Positions 1 to 11,224 of a stretch of DNA of 62,000 nt are shown one piece after another. The first letter of the stretch is position 1, and each line of letters starts with the position of its first letter. The stretch lies in contig NC_088299.1 of NCBI RefSeq assembly GCF_032854445.1, positions 285,001-347,000 of the forward strand, given 5' to 3'. A program made the translations under genes and the position numbers. A model generated the notes under the pieces. That model was not told where the DNA came from. It ran no database searches and was given only the letters and a program-made list of their open reading frames with translations. The stretch is from Liolophura sinensis. Its lineage: Eukaryota > Mollusca > Polyplacophora > Chitonida > Chitonidae.

Positions 1-2278
1 TCTTCAAAATGGCACTGTGTCTTCTGTGTTTAATATTAGTAGGGATTATTGCCGAGATTTTCGGTGATGATACGAAGTAATCAGAACATAAAGGGACTAT
101 CCATAAACGACACGGAACATAAAATAAGCCAATATGCTGATGATACTCAGCTATTTTGGGATGGATCTGGAAAGTCACTTTCGGAGGCAATAGCTAGCTT
201 AGGTACATATTATGAATACTCGGGATTAAAAATGAACATACCAAAAAAACAAGGCTGCGTGGATAGCCTCTCTCTCGGGCTCAAATGTAAAATTATGTCA
301 CTTGATTAAATCATATTGGGTCAAGAAATTAAACATACTGGGCATAATTTTTTCAACGGTAGATTTTAACAACATATGGAAAATAAATTATCTTGCTAGA
401 ATATTTCTTGAAAAATGAAAAATGACTTTCAAAGATGGAGAATCAGAAACCTATGACTACTAGGAAAAATAACAGTTATAAAATCGCTACCTTTTCCTTC
501 CCTCCCAAACCTACCTGACAGTACTCTTAAAGGAATAAATGTACTGCTTTATAAATTCATATGGAACGACGGTCCCAACAGGATACAAAGATCCTTCTTA
601 AACAGAAACTACGATGAAGGTGGACTTCGTATGGTAAATTTAATGCCATTTGTACAATCACTAAAAATTGGATGAGAAGACTACTTCTCGCGAAACGAAA
701 ATGGCAAAGTGTAAGTTTATGTCAAAATGACCTGAAAAGGTTGTCCACTTTAGGTGGCAAATATATTCCGCAAATAACAAGAAGAATAGGCAACCCTTTC
801 TGGGTAGATACACTAAAGGCATGGGAAGTGTTTACACCAAAAATGGATAATAAATGCATCAGAAATATACTTGATGAACACTTATGGCCCAACCCCTGCT
901 TTCGGGAACCGTGTTTTTTCATTTCCCACTGGTACGTAAATAATATAAGGTTTTTGAGGGACCTAGTAAAACCGGACGGGCATTTGTTGACATTTACCGA
1001 GTTTAGGCAAACATTCAAAGTGAATGGTGCATTCCTCGATTATAATCGGCTACTTAAAAGTGTTCCAACCGAATGGATTAAACTCATAAACAATGAGGAA
1101 AAAAGACACCTACTGCCCTTCTTTTTCCAGTGTCCTTGGATTAAGTGGGGGAGCAGAAACGAGGTGCAAAGATTTTCTATGACCTACTAATAACGATTGG
1201 CAGTTTAAAAACTTGCGAAAAATGGGATAAGTCCTTAGATCTGCAGAGAGATACAAACTAGAAAAATGTATTCAAATCTATATATGAATGCACTCAATTT
1301 ACGACGCTGAGAGATTTTCAATATAAAATCTACACAGGATAATGTTGCCCTTCCTATGGTCTGGCGCATTTTAGGACTGTAACACAGACGAGACGAGACA
1401 AATTATTTAGATGCCATAGAACTTTTAATGGAAGATGGAGGGCAACCAGTCTCAACACAACGTATACAATGATATTACATCGTAATTCCAGACAGAGTAT
1501 TTCCCCCTAAATTAGAATGTCATTGAGAGTTGTCTCCCCTGAATCGCTACACTCTCTAGCGGGTTTATGTACACCCATTCGAACAACTACACTGAGCTGT
1601 TAGGCTTACTTGTATCATGAATACAAATGCATCAAAAACTATGAAATCTGCCAGATGGCTTCTGAATCTTACCTGTAACACAGACGAGACGAGACAAATT
1701 ATTTAGATTTAGATTATTTAGATTTGTAACCAGTCAGAACGATCGTTTCACTCAGCTTCAACGCACATGTTGGAGATTCTCCTCCTGTGTAACACCTAAG
1801 AGCTATGTCGCTTAAAACAACACAGCCAATTACCTACGATCGCTACAATAACACCAACAAAATCTTATCCCCATGAAATAGGACGGAGAACGGACGACAT
1901 ATGTGATTACTGCAGACTGGACAAAGATACAACAGAGCACACATTCACTGAATGTCCCGAATCATAAAAGCTTTGGAGCGAGTATGAAATGTGGTTGTCA
2001 AAAATATGCAAGGTTAATATAAAAATGACGCCTAAAATTATAATCATGGGATGGGGCGAGACAGGAAAAAAGACATGTTTAAATTACTGATGATTCTAGC
2101 TAAAAAGTACATGTGTGATACAAGAAAAAACAAAACCAAAATGAATCTAAAGCATCTGATCAAATATACAGCGAACCAGTACATGCTAGAAAAATATATA
2201 TCTGAAGTGACTGGAAAACAAGATGTATTCTCAAAGCGATGGGAAAATGTTGACATTTTGGACACAGAAATATCATAA
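1..2278 (+). pseudogene. Decayed LINE ORF2, 3' half
   Basis: This is the dead 3' part of a non-LTR retrotransposon reverse transcriptase ORF; its 5' part lies outside the window. The reverse transcriptase catalytic motif SQYADDTQLF is readable near 126-155, followed by the usual GLKMNIPKK block. The thumb and post-RT region follows in the 672-1190 frame, with the typical NPFWVDTLKAW and LLTFTEFRQTF phrases. A C-terminal zinc-knuckle-like motif (CDYC, then His and Cys) is coded at about 1902-1954, and a basic tail follows up to 2278. Several frameshifts and stops separate these blocks, so no product is expected. It is a different LINE family from the four-copy array downstream. The order of motifs makes the call firm; the exact clade is not determined. 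Confidence 0.85.
1377..1708. repeat. 36-bp direct repeat pair bounding a 260-bp block
   Basis: A 36-bp sequence at 1377-1412 recurs exactly at 1673-1708. It contains the short internal repeat GACGAGACGAGAC. The repeats enclose about 260 bp lying between the post-RT region and the zinc-knuckle region of the LINE remnant. This could be an insertion with a long target duplication or a local segmental duplication. The enclosed sequence was not recognised. Confidence 0.7.
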
Positions 2279-3002
2279 GCGTGAAGTTTTGAATGTGTGT
2301 GGTATGTGCTTGTGGATGACAAAGACTGAAATCAAACATGGAATCTGATTGGTGGGAAGAAAGTAGAGAAAGAAAAAAGAGGGAGAAAAAAATAACACGG
2401 AAATCAAAATTATACAGCTATAAATTTTTAGCTCCCTCTGTAAGTGTGTCGGGAAAACATGCGACATAAATGAGCTGAACAGTAGGGATAGCTAGGTTAA
2501 CTTGAGCACAACTAGAAGAAAAGTAGGAGGTATTTTTTATGATATTTACGATACCTGGGTACCCAAAAAATAATAATTGACCAAAAATTGGGTTTTATGA
2601 GAATTTATATCTTTACTATTTATGGCTTCTAGGTTTTCCTGCTTTTGGTAAACATTAATCACTCTCCACCGTGAAATATGACGATGACATCAATATTTTG
2701 CCAGTACTGGAACATTAGCTATAACGATATCCATGCTCGCTTGGTAGGCCTCCAGCATATAAACCGTCTTGTCCACAGACCGGCCTGCTACATATTTCAA
2801 TAACATTGGAGACCACGGTCAAATTTATCATATTTCCAAGATTTCATTTTGTCTAAAAAATATCCATTTGTATCTCAACTCCTGTTTGGGGGAACATGGT
2901 TAAAATAAGCTTTAAAGACACCAAAAACTGCATAGGACACTTATTACATAAAAATAATAAAAGCGCGATTTGTCGGTAGTTTGGTTTCATTTTGGCGACA
3001 AC
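2279..3002. other. No gene seen
   Basis: AT-rich sequence after the LINE remnant. Short frames overlap on both strands with no recognisable motif, domain or splice-flanked exon. Nothing is supported here. Confidence 0.5.
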
Positions 3003-3045
3003 CAGTCTCAGCGTCGAGCAGTCTCAGCGTCGAGCAATCCCAGCG
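3003..3045. repeat. Short tandem repeat, 16-bp unit
   Basis: Two exact tandem copies of CAGTCTCAGCGTCGAG (3003-3018 and 3019-3034) are followed by a partial third copy to 3045. The following 400 bp is GC-richer than the surroundings and ends with an AATAAA at about 3431, but no coding exon could be recognised. Confidence 0.8.
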
Positions 3046-3699
3046 ACTACTGCACCCTTCCGTGTGATAGTAGACGCGTATCTTGTCGCTTTTGTAGTTG
3101 GTGCATCCTGTACCGCGTACGGAAGTTGACTTGTGTGAGTGACAATATGGTGACCGGCACTCTGTTCAAGTGAGCGCGTTGGTGGTATTTCGTTCTTAGT
3201 GAGGTACAGCAGCCATGGTGGGGGAGGTGAATTGTGGCTAGGTGGCGGGCTTCCCCAGTGTTTCTGCTTCACACGAAGCGCAGTTGTAACGAGTAGCATT
3301 TGCGACGATGGTACATACGTTAGTTCAGTAACCGTCGGAGCAGTTGTGGCTAGGTATGGTGCTACCAACAGGCATGCAAACTATATCCGATTACATATTA
3401 ACGAGATTTATAACCTGAATGCGTTGAGAGAATAAAATTGATTGTATAGCTCCCGTCCCGACACACCCAAAATGTAGAAATGTTGCGGGCCTCTCTGTCC
3501 TATCCTAGCTGTTCTGCCTGTACCCACGGGTCTGACATTACCACTGGCTATCACGGGGGATCCCTGTCGATCAGAGGTGTTGCTTTTGCCATTTCGAAAA
3601 ATCTGTGTTCTCCCGCGATTAAGCTTCTAATTATGGCAATTCCACTTTTTATAGCGTGGCCTGTTTGTTTGATAGGATTTCAGTGGAATCAGGGTTACC
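3046..3699. other. Unassigned sequence beside the gypsy remnant
   Basis: The stretch has mixed composition with an AATAAA hexamer near 3431. It may be flanking or leader sequence of a retroelement, but no repeat partner is seen in the window. No gene is supported. Confidence 0.4.
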
Positions 3700-4055
3700 T
3701 TCTCGGCAACTAGTCGCACTAGGCACTGGCCTAGCCGCTGCGGAATCTTAATTCAACCTGAGCTGGTCTAGTCTAGGGGGTTGGCGGAAAACGCTGAAAT
3801 GACCAACTGTAACGCAAGAAAAAGAATCTCTACTCTTAGTTCTGGTAAATGCTTTCATTAACCGTTACTATTACCCCTACTCTGTGAAAGTGTTACACAG
3901 TACTGCAGCTCTCCCCCCCCCCCCTGGACGCCTCTGCGTTCGTTCCAGCTGTAGTAGTGCCGCACACCCTCACGGAATTCGACTGCTCTCCCGTAGCCAC
4001 ACGGTAGTCCCGATTTCCTCCGCCCATCCAACACACCAGGCAGTCGTACCGACTC
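3700..4055 (-). repeat. LTR-like repeat, distal copy of Ty3/gypsy remnant
   Basis: This block is colinear with 7146-7540 in the same orientation. Shared stretches include TTCCAGCTGTAGTAGT, GACTGCTCTCCCG and CCAGGCAGTCGTAC. The partner block lies beside gag-like sequence and this one lies beside the region between RNase H and integrase, so the pair behaves like the two LTRs of one - strand element. The copies have diverged by many substitutions and indels, including an unshared C-rich run at about 3916-3926, so the insertion is old. LTR ends (TG...CA) cannot be fixed on this copy. Confidence 0.6.
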
Positions 4056-4089
4056 GACATCATATAACCAACACAAACACTTAATGACT

Positions 4090-5970
4090 TGTCTAAAGGA
4101 ACTATCTCGTCCCTGTTCGGTCTCTCTTCCTGTCGCACCCACTCTAGGACAGGCTTGATGTCCGGATCCTCTTCCTGGGCTTTCCAGAACTCCATAGACA
4201 CTGGAGAGATCTTTTTAACACCTGCGGCATCATTTCTTTTTCCAACATTGGATCGGCAGACACAAAACACGACTCAAGGCATCCGCGATGCGATGCTTTC
4301 TGCCGGGTCTATGCTCTATGCTAAAATAATATACCCATATACTCATCTATGGGTAATCATCTAACGAGCTGACCCTAAGGTTCACGGGTCTGCATCAACC
4401 ACCGCTTGGGCCTGTGTAACCCCTGCCCATAAAGATAATGATATAAGTATCAGTTTTGCTCAGACCTACTCGCGAATGCAATTACTCGCTCTCCACCACG
4501 ATCGGCTAGAGACGGCACAGCACCAATCGCCGTATTCTTTGTGTCGGTGTCAAGAACGAAGGACTTCCTAGTCAGGCATGGCTAATACTGGAGCCTCGGT
4601 CAGCTTGGCTTTCAGATTGTCGAAGGAATTCTGAGCTGCCTCATCCCATATAAAGACATCTTATTCTCAGTTAATCTGTGCAGCGGCGCGGGTATGCCTG
4701 TTATAAAAAGAGCTCTCTTGATGCATTCCCTACCAGGAACGTCAGATGTACAGGGCACTTGTCTGTAGGGTATCTTCCCAAGCAATCTTTCACACATGAA
4801 GGTTCCAACCCTTGGTGGCTCTCAACCGCTGTTGACAAGTTACCACACGGAACGCCGGTCCGCATCACCACTGGTTCCAGAGTCAAGTTGAGACTACGCA
4901 TCGTCAGTCCCTGTCCGTCGACTTCATTAAGCGTGCTGCCGACCATGACACCGGTTTTCTGGGTAAAACGGCTCATTTTCAACGACACCAACCTAGCTAT
5001 GCAAGGCCTCACAAACCTTACCGCTCACTACCACATCTTTACCAGATCATATAGTCACAGTATCAGCCAGGGCCACCCAATAACATCCCTGTCTCCCGAC
5101 AATCTCGCAGGCGATATATCGACTGTCAAACTTTATTTCATGATTCTGCGTGTCTATCAGTAAACATTGAAAGTCATATCCCAAGATGGCGTCAATCGTT
5201 AATCCACCGACGATCATCTTTTGCGTTGCAGTTGTGCTGTCAATCATGGGTTGGAAGTCTGTCTCTCCGCTTAAGGTCATGCTGTTGCCGTCAGCCATTC
5301 GCAGACTCTAAAATCAGGGTACTGGTAGTGCTGGTTTCATCTTCGACGTCAACCTGTGATAGACAGATGCGTTCAGTATTGATACTGAGGTCCCTGTATC
5401 AATGCAATACCACAGCTTCACCAACCCAATGCATGCCGGTGAGTATAGTCCAACCTCACCTGTGGAGTTCGACTTCTATATTCGAGGCATGGATTCTGAC
5501 GAAGGGCTCTTCTAAATCTCAGTCATAAGTTGTCCCACGGCACTGGGACAGTCTGGCTTAAAATGGTCATCCTGGACTCACCCCCAGCACCCGCACCGCT
5601 GGCCGTTTTCATTCTGGCACTGACCACGACAACGACCCTGTCCCGAATAGGGTCGAACAGATCGATCCTTCAACATGACTTTTTCAACAATATTCTTTAC
5701 CTCGTCATGGAGTTTATCACTTTGACTCGATTGCTGGGGACAGTAATACACCACATCCTCTTGATATGCCGCGGTCACCCTCGCTGTTGAAAAAAACCCA
5801 CCCTCTCTCAGAAACCTTAAATGCCTCAGTTTCTTCAGCCGCCTGTACAGTAGAATCTAGGTTTCTGGGTGACGTCTGCCAGGCCTGGAATCAGAGATCA
5901 TCTCCTATAACGTCAAGGAACTGGTACCTCGCGAGAGTATCCTGCAAATTGTCTCCCGCATTTGGATAGG
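4090..5970 (-). pseudogene. Degenerate Ty3/gypsy gag-pol fragment (proximal segment)
   Basis: On the - strand, from high to low coordinates, the order is gag-like sequence (about 5970-5816, with a DTLARYQFLDVIGDD phrase), a broken zinc-knuckle zone near 5600-5550, an aspartic protease with a DTG-type active-site stretch (IDTGTSVSIL, about 5400-5365) and an ILGYDF phrase (5170-5190), a pre-RT linker (about 4960-4840), and the end of the reverse transcriptase (PAPLHRLTENK, WDEAAQNSFDNLKAKLTEAP, about 4700-4590). The pre-integrase linker (QEEDPDIKPVLEWV, about 4190-4145) comes last. Stops and frameshifts interrupt every domain, and the RT core, most of RNase H and the integrase core are missing. 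It is a dead LTR retrotransposon copy. Confidence 0.8.
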
Positions 5971-6129
5971 CCCGTTGGGCCGGACGTATCAGAGCTTGTT
6001 CCAACTGTGGCAGGGGCACGTCCTTTCGTCTATATCTTGATTACAACTAATTTGGTAGAGAGTATCTTTCCTCCAACGCTCCGGTCAACCTTCCCGACCT
6101 TTGGTGATCATCACTCATCACCGATAGCA

Positions 6130-7145
6130 TGGCATCTGCATCCGCTATGCGATACGTAACATCAGACAAAAACTAAATGCCATTGTATGGACCGCCCCAT
6201 CGACCAGGTAATTTCCCGATTTGTACAAATACAAAATACAAATACACATAGTCCCCAGGAACAAATTTCTGTAGATACGCCCGGACACATACACTTGTTT
6301 CAGGTGTCTCAGGCTGTTCCTAGTGATTTCCCTTGCTTGTTCATTCACCACTGTGAGTTCGTCCCTAGCCTCATTAACTCACACAACGGGCCCCACGGGC
6401 TGGTTAGGAACCCCTCCTAGCCGAAGATGTATGGTACCGACACCTCTCTACCGAACATAAGCATGTTGGGTGAATGGCCCGTCGTGTGATGCACCGATGC
6501 CTTTGTAGGCCATCAAAGCTATAGGCAGATGTACACTGTACGTCCCAATCCTCTGGCCTACGATCAATGCTGGCGCGTAGCTATGTCCGATTGAATCTCT
6601 CCACAGACCATTTGGTTCGGGTGATTCCTGGTAGGACGCGTTTCCTCATACCCAAGATAATGCACATCGCCTCGAAAAGCTGACTTCCTGGGTAAACTTG
6701 GCATTTTTGACAACACCAAACCTCCCCAGGCAAGAGCCCCACAAGTCTTACCGCTCACCACAACTCTGTACCAGATGATATTCTAGCGAAGGGCTCTTCT
6801 TAATCCCCGTCATAGGTTGTCCAACGGCAATAGAACAGACTGGCTTGAAATAGCCTCCCTGACTGCATTCAAAGCATCGCAACGCTGGCCATTTCCATTC
6901 TGGGGCTGAGCTCGATCACGACCCTGTCCCGAACACTGCGAACAGATCGAGCATTACTTTTTCAACAATATTGTTCGCCTCTTCATAGAGTTTATCACTT
7001 GATTGTGGCGGACAGTAATTCTCGACTTCCTCTTGATGTGCTGCGGTCACCCTTGCTGTTGAAAAAAACCCTCCGCCTCTCAAGGCCAGCAGATCTAGGC
7101 TTCTGGGTCACGTCTGCCATACCTGGAACCTAAAACTGACTGTGT
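6130..7145 (-). pseudogene. Second Ty3/gypsy fragment: gag/protease piece joined to integrase C-terminus
   Basis: Reading down the - strand, a gag end with a knuckle-like CFECSQGGYFKPVC (the usual His replaced by Tyr) lies near 6895-6850. Protease-side sequence at 6800-6630 resembles 5045-4960 of the neighbouring fragment. It is followed directly by an integrase C-terminal segment (about 6580-6145) with PNMLMFGREVSVP and NEQAREITRNSLR phrases. The RT and integrase core that should lie between are deleted. Because an integrase end precedes a second gag (5970-5816), the internal region of the element is either duplicated and rearranged or made of two nested copies. No intact ORF remains. Confidence 0.75.
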
Positions 7146-7616
7146 CCTTCTCAGCAACTGGTGGAACTAGGAACTAGGCAGTGGCCTACCACCACGGAAT
7201 CCTAATTCAACCTGACCTGGTGCGGTCAAAAGAGTTGGAGGAAAACGCAACAGATGCACAAAGAACAAATCAGGGTGGTTTATTCAGAATGTACACAAAA
7301 CTATTTCTGCGTATAAACCCTGAAAAAAGAGTTACTGCTCTAAGCTGTGGTAAATGCTTTAATTAACTATTATTCACCTGCTCTAAGTGTTACACTTTAC
7401 TCCAGCCTCGCCGCACGCCTCAGGTTTGTTCCAGCTGTAGTAGTACCGTACACCCTCATAAAGTCGACTGCTCTCCCGCAGCCACACGGCAGTCCCGATT
7501 TCCTCAGCCCGTCCACCACGCCAGGCAGTCGTACTGACTCTTGTCTTCCGTAGTTGTACAACTGACACGGCAACTCCGGCCCTCAGGGCTCTACACACGT
7601 TACCTCAATCGTTACA
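7146..7616 (-). repeat. LTR-like repeat, proximal copy of Ty3/gypsy remnant
   Basis: This is the partner of 3700-4055. On the - strand it may begin with TGTAACGATTGAGG at 7616 and end near GAGAAGG at 7146, directly before gag-like sequence, as expected for a 5' LTR. The homologous part covers 7146-7540; 7541-7616 has no match in the other copy. The assignment as an LTR rests on position and repeat structure only. Confidence 0.55.
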
Positions 7617-9139
7617 GGCGTTCATATTGGCCACGGTAGCCCCAGGTCCTCCCAGCAGAACGCTAGACTGTAACCCCGCTGGCAACAGTCGACTACAACT
7701 TGGTTGTCGCCCGTATACAATATATACGGCTGCAGTTCATATACGGTCAGAACTGTAAAGGGTATAATATATATTATCCTGCCTAGTCTTAATGCATACC
7801 ATTGCATTGGAGAGTAATAACTACTACGCATGCTCAGTAAGTCAAACTCTCCTCCACTGCAGTGTGCATCAACGGCAAACGTGAACAGGCCATGCGGCGA
7901 ATTATGGATTCCACGGTATTTGGTAACGTGCCTAAAAATCCCTTCCGGTCTAACAGCACTCTCACCCCGGGTTTGTCAACGATAGCGACGAATAACCGTA
8001 CCAGCTTCCTACCTCCATGCTTGACAATCTGTCCAGCTCAAGGTCCAGCTATCTTCTTCCTAGGCCTTCAAATTTGCTGTCTTATATATTGTATGTCACG
8101 TGATAACCAGCTACGATACGTCATCAAACATAGATGTCTTTTTTCAATCCAGGAAGTAAATCCGACATCACGACTGACGAATAAACGTCTAATAGGCGTC
8201 CTGTAAACATGAAATCTATCAAGTATTTGACAATGCAAATAGGTAACCACTGACGTAGTAAACAACACAGTATTTACAAGGGAATATTGTTATATTATCG
8301 CAGTCGACGATGTTAAACATCTTTAACACATGTAGGGGCGATAACTCAGTTCGCTACAATAGCCATGGCATCACACCAACTGAGAAAACGGCACAGTAAA
8401 TCTCCTTAATAGATATTGGTCACAATCGAGACGCTCAACAAAACCGGAGGTGGAATCACTCTGCGCAAGCCATCTAATATTCAATATTCATGAACTACCC
8501 TGTATTCCTTACCTTTTACCGCTTACGCATAAGGTTTGTCATTGCCTTGCAGGGGTTTTCAATACACAATCCCTGTAGACCACGGCATGACGTCATCCGG
8601 CCAGGGCTCTGCGACCAACGGTAGAACTTTAATGGGTTTGTTTTTAATGGAACTAGCTAACATAATAATTTTAAATACAGTTTATAATCCAAGTATAAAT
8701 ATTGTGTCTAGGGAACATATTGTGGAAAATAAAGTCGTTGACATCTCCTTTAACACCACACTTGAAGACTTTTTCACTTATATGATGATGGTCATTTTAT
8801 AAATGGAGAAAACCGAGGGGCCTGCAGAAAACTACAGATAATTTACTTACCAGCTTACCCACGTGTGACGTACACATATACATGTAAATTCCCTGTCCTA
8901 GACATATGGCGTTTCACAGCGACGGAGCACCTTTAACCACTAGAGGTAGGTCGGTTTCCACTTAATCTCATTGTCATTTGCTGGAGTAGAGTTTATTTCA
9001 GTTGACGACCCTGGTAGTCCCGCCTTGATTGACGAGCTCTAATAGCAATAATGAAAATATTCATAACTCATGGCGTGAACGTACCGCTACAATTCTCCTA
9101 ATCACGCTTGTAGTGCTGATGCAAATTCTGCAATAGACA
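7617..9139. other. No gene recognised
   Basis: An open frame of 114 codons (7862-8206, + strand) lies here, but its sequence matches nothing I recognise and it has no Kozak-like start, signal peptide or domain. The rest is ordinary mixed-composition sequence up to the GATA repeats at 9140. Confidence 0.4.
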
Positions 9140-9153
9140 GATAGATAGATAGA
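9140..9153. repeat. (GATA)n at 5' edge of LINE array
   Basis: Three GATA units plus GA lie directly before the first base of LINE copy 1 (GCTTTGGAGG at 9154). The same arrangement is found before copies 2, 3 and 4, so this is the presumed left half of the insertion target. Confidence 0.85.
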
Positions 9154-9520
9154 GCTTTGGAGGTCGGACGTGTTGTCAGATCGCTCCATCTGTCAGACTT
9201 CATTTCTCTGGATTTCCAGTGATTTCTTGTGTGTTTCTGATACTCACAGATTTCTCTTGTCAAGAGCTATCCATTGATATAGTTTGTAGTCAGAAATTCT
9301 ATATTTTTGACTAGTTTTTTGACGTTTTGGTGTTTGGCCAGCGTGGCCGGTGGGCCAGCCTGCGCGGCTTGGCTCAGGCACCAGTTGTCGTGGCCTGTGT
9401 TGGAGACCTATACAGGTTACAGCATAGGACAGTGAACAAGGTCAGCTTGGCCGGTCGAGCGCCATTCATCCCGGGCTAGCAGGGCACACAAAGGCTTTTG
9501 TGAATAACAGGCAGCAAATT

Positions 9521-9565
9521 CGTGCACTCTTGCACGAAGTTTATTGGCCACTGTCACTAGACAGT
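9521..9565 (+). promoter_or_regulatory. Paired hairpins in LINE 5' UTR
   Basis: TTCGTGCA (9519-9526) pairs with TGCACGAA (9531-9538) around a CTCT loop. ACTGTC (9550-9555) pairs with GACAGT (9560-9565) around ACTA. Both are kept in copy 2. Copy 3 has lost the second hairpin, and copy 4 has a mismatch in the first stem. They lie about 90-150 nt upstream of the T tract. A role in RNA packaging or translation is a guess. Confidence 0.5.
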
Positions 9566-9654
9566 TGATCAGTGAAGGGGTTGAGCACGTAGTGCAGTAC
9601 CTGACTGGCCGTCCACACAGTTGGACGTGTCAGCCGGGTAGCGCCTTTGGGCAG

Positions 9655-9656
<2 letters not shown>

Positions 9657-9700
<44 letters not shown>
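9657..9700 (+). repeat. T44 tract before ORF1, LINE copy 1
   Basis: An uninterrupted run of 44 T lies between the 5' UTR (ending GGGCAGGG) and the ORF1 start 11 nt downstream. All four copies carry a T tract at this exact position, with lengths of 44, 30, 29 and about 34 (interrupted). Confidence 0.95.
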
Positions 9701-9701
<1 letters not shown>

Positions 9702-9711
9702 AACCAACAGA

Positions 9712-11217
9712 ATGGCTTTCCGCATTAAAAGGCCTCTTAGCCTTAAATTGCGAATTAAAGGCAATGTAAAAGCCATTGACGTTTATCATGGGTTGCAGGA
9801 ACGCATCGGCAGCGGACCCAAAGTGTTGAGGGGTTTGGTCCACGTTACTGGCGATCTGTGGAATGTCACTGTTGCCAATGAGGAGGTGAAGCAAAAATTA
9901 CTTAATGAAGATCTGGTACTTAATGGAGTAAACTATCCGGTTTATGAAGTTGAGCAATCCAGAACTTTGGTTAAGGTGAAGAGCCCTTATGAGATTCCGG
10001 ATGAACGGATAGGGGCTGTTCTCAAACAGTTTGGAACGGTGCACTCTGTTGAACGAGAATGCTACCTGTTCGACAGAACCTTGCAAAATGGGGTTAGGAG
10101 AGTATGGATGAGCAACATTTCGTCCACCATTCCTGAAGCCATATGGGTGGGAGCATCTTTTCGGTTACCAGTCTGGTACAGAGGGCAGGTGCGAGCTTGT
10201 CACCTGTGCCAGGCGACAGACCACCTAAAAAATGACTGCCCACTGAAAAACAAATGTTTGATTTGCAAGCAAGAAGGTCATTTCCAAAAGAATTGTCCTC
10301 AAGATCTGGACACTGAGAGTAGCCACAATGGGACAAGTAGTGGAGATGAAGATGACATCGCAGTTGCGATGGATGATAATGGTAATAAGGACGAGGAGGA
10401 TATGAATAATGATCATGACAATGAGCAGGGAGATAATGACAGAAAGGATGACAGTGATGATGACACGGATGATAGTAATGAGGCTGAGGATGATTGTGAA
10501 ATGGTGAATGGGGATACGGATGGTGGACAGGAGAGTAGCAATGATGTAGTGGGTAATGATAAAAATGAGGTGAATGAGGCAGAGGACGGGAATGATAAAG
10601 ATGCTATGGATAATGGTAAGGATGGGCTGGAGGGAGGTAGCAATGAAGGAGATAAAGAGGAGGAAAATGATGTGGACAAAAATGCAGATGATGGTATTTC
10701 ATCAGTTTCTAGCCAGGTCAAACAGGAGGAAGTATCGTTGAGTTTCACTGAACCGTTGGTTCCGTACAGCTCGACCGGTCAGTCTCCCGAGCAAGACTCT
10801 TCACAAGACTTGTGGAGTCAGTCATTTACCTTTTCCCAGCCAGTTGCAAAACAAGATATAAATGAGTCCTTATGGAGCACCGCTTCAGAGGCCATTTTTG
10901 TAGACACCTCAAAAGACCAAGTTAGCGGCATTGAAGCCTCTGGATCGGTTATCCCCATGGACGACACGACGTCGGAAATGGAGGATTCCGTTCCGGGAGA
11001 AGACCTAGACGAGTCAATGCCGGCATACGCAAACGATCAAGGCGAGGTTTTAGTCCCTGTCTCCACTTCTTTAGGAGTCCATTATCGGACCATGCGCCGC
11101 GACTCAAAAATTGAGAAAGTCAGGAAACAGAGGAAAGTCATTTACCTGTCCCAGGAGGACTTTGCTGCACGCAAGGCTGCCCTGTACAAGAAGTCGAGAA
11201 AAACAAAACTTAAATAG
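9712..11217 (+). CDS. LINE ORF1 protein, copy 1 (501 aa)
   Basis: Nucleic-acid-binding structural protein of the retrotransposon; in related LINEs, ORF1p coats the element RNA. The N-terminal 160 residues contain an RRM-like stretch (VLKQFGTVHSVERE, then VRRVWMSNI). Two CCHC zinc knuckles follow: C163-C166-H171-C176 and C182-C185-H190-C195. Residues about 203-330 form a very acidic Asp/Glu/Asn-rich linker. The last 50 residues are basic (KVRKQRK, KKSRKTKLK). The start chosen is MAFRIKRP, conserved in all copies just after the T tract. ORF2 begins 7 nt after its stop, in the +1 frame. The frame is fully open, so a functional protein is possible. Confidence 0.9.
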   Translation: MAFRIKRPLSLKLRIKGNVKAIDVYHGLQERIGSGPKVLRGLVHVTGDLWNVTVANEEVKQKLLNEDLVLNGVNYPVYEVEQSRTLVKVKSPYEIPDERIGAVLKQFGTVHSVERECYLFDRTLQNGVRRVWMSNISSTIPEAIWVGASFRLPVWYRGQVRACHLCQATDHLKNDCPLKNKCLICKQEGHFQKNCPQDLDTESSHNGTSSGDEDDIAVAMDDNGNKDEEDMNNDHDNEQGDNDRKDDSDDDTDDSNEAEDDCEMVNGDTDGGQESSNDVVGNDKNEVNEAEDGNDKDAMDNGKDGLEGGSNEGDKEEENDVDKNADDGISSVSSQVKQEEVSLSFTEPLVPYSSTGQSPEQDSSQDLWSQSFTFSQPVAKQDINESLWSTASEAIFVDTSKDQVSGIEASGSVIPMDDTTSEMEDSVPGEDLDESMPAYANDQGEVLVPVSTSLGVHYRTMRRDSKIEKVRKQRKVIYLSQEDFAARKAALYKKSRKTKLK

Positions 11218-11224
11218 ATCCATA

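Noticed and set aside
672-1190. 172-codon ORF as an independent gene
   Set aside because: Its sequence is the post-RT region of the LINE remnant that spans 1-2278.
7862-8206. 114-codon ORF as a host gene
   Set aside because: No recognised domain, no splice or promoter context, and it lies beside retroelement debris. Its length is compatible with chance.
10413-10748. Ser/Leu-rich antisense ORF of about 110 codons opposite LINE ORF1, repeated in each copy
   Set aside because: It is the mirror of the acidic GAT/GAG-rich linker. It is open only because of that codon bias and has no independent start context or motif.
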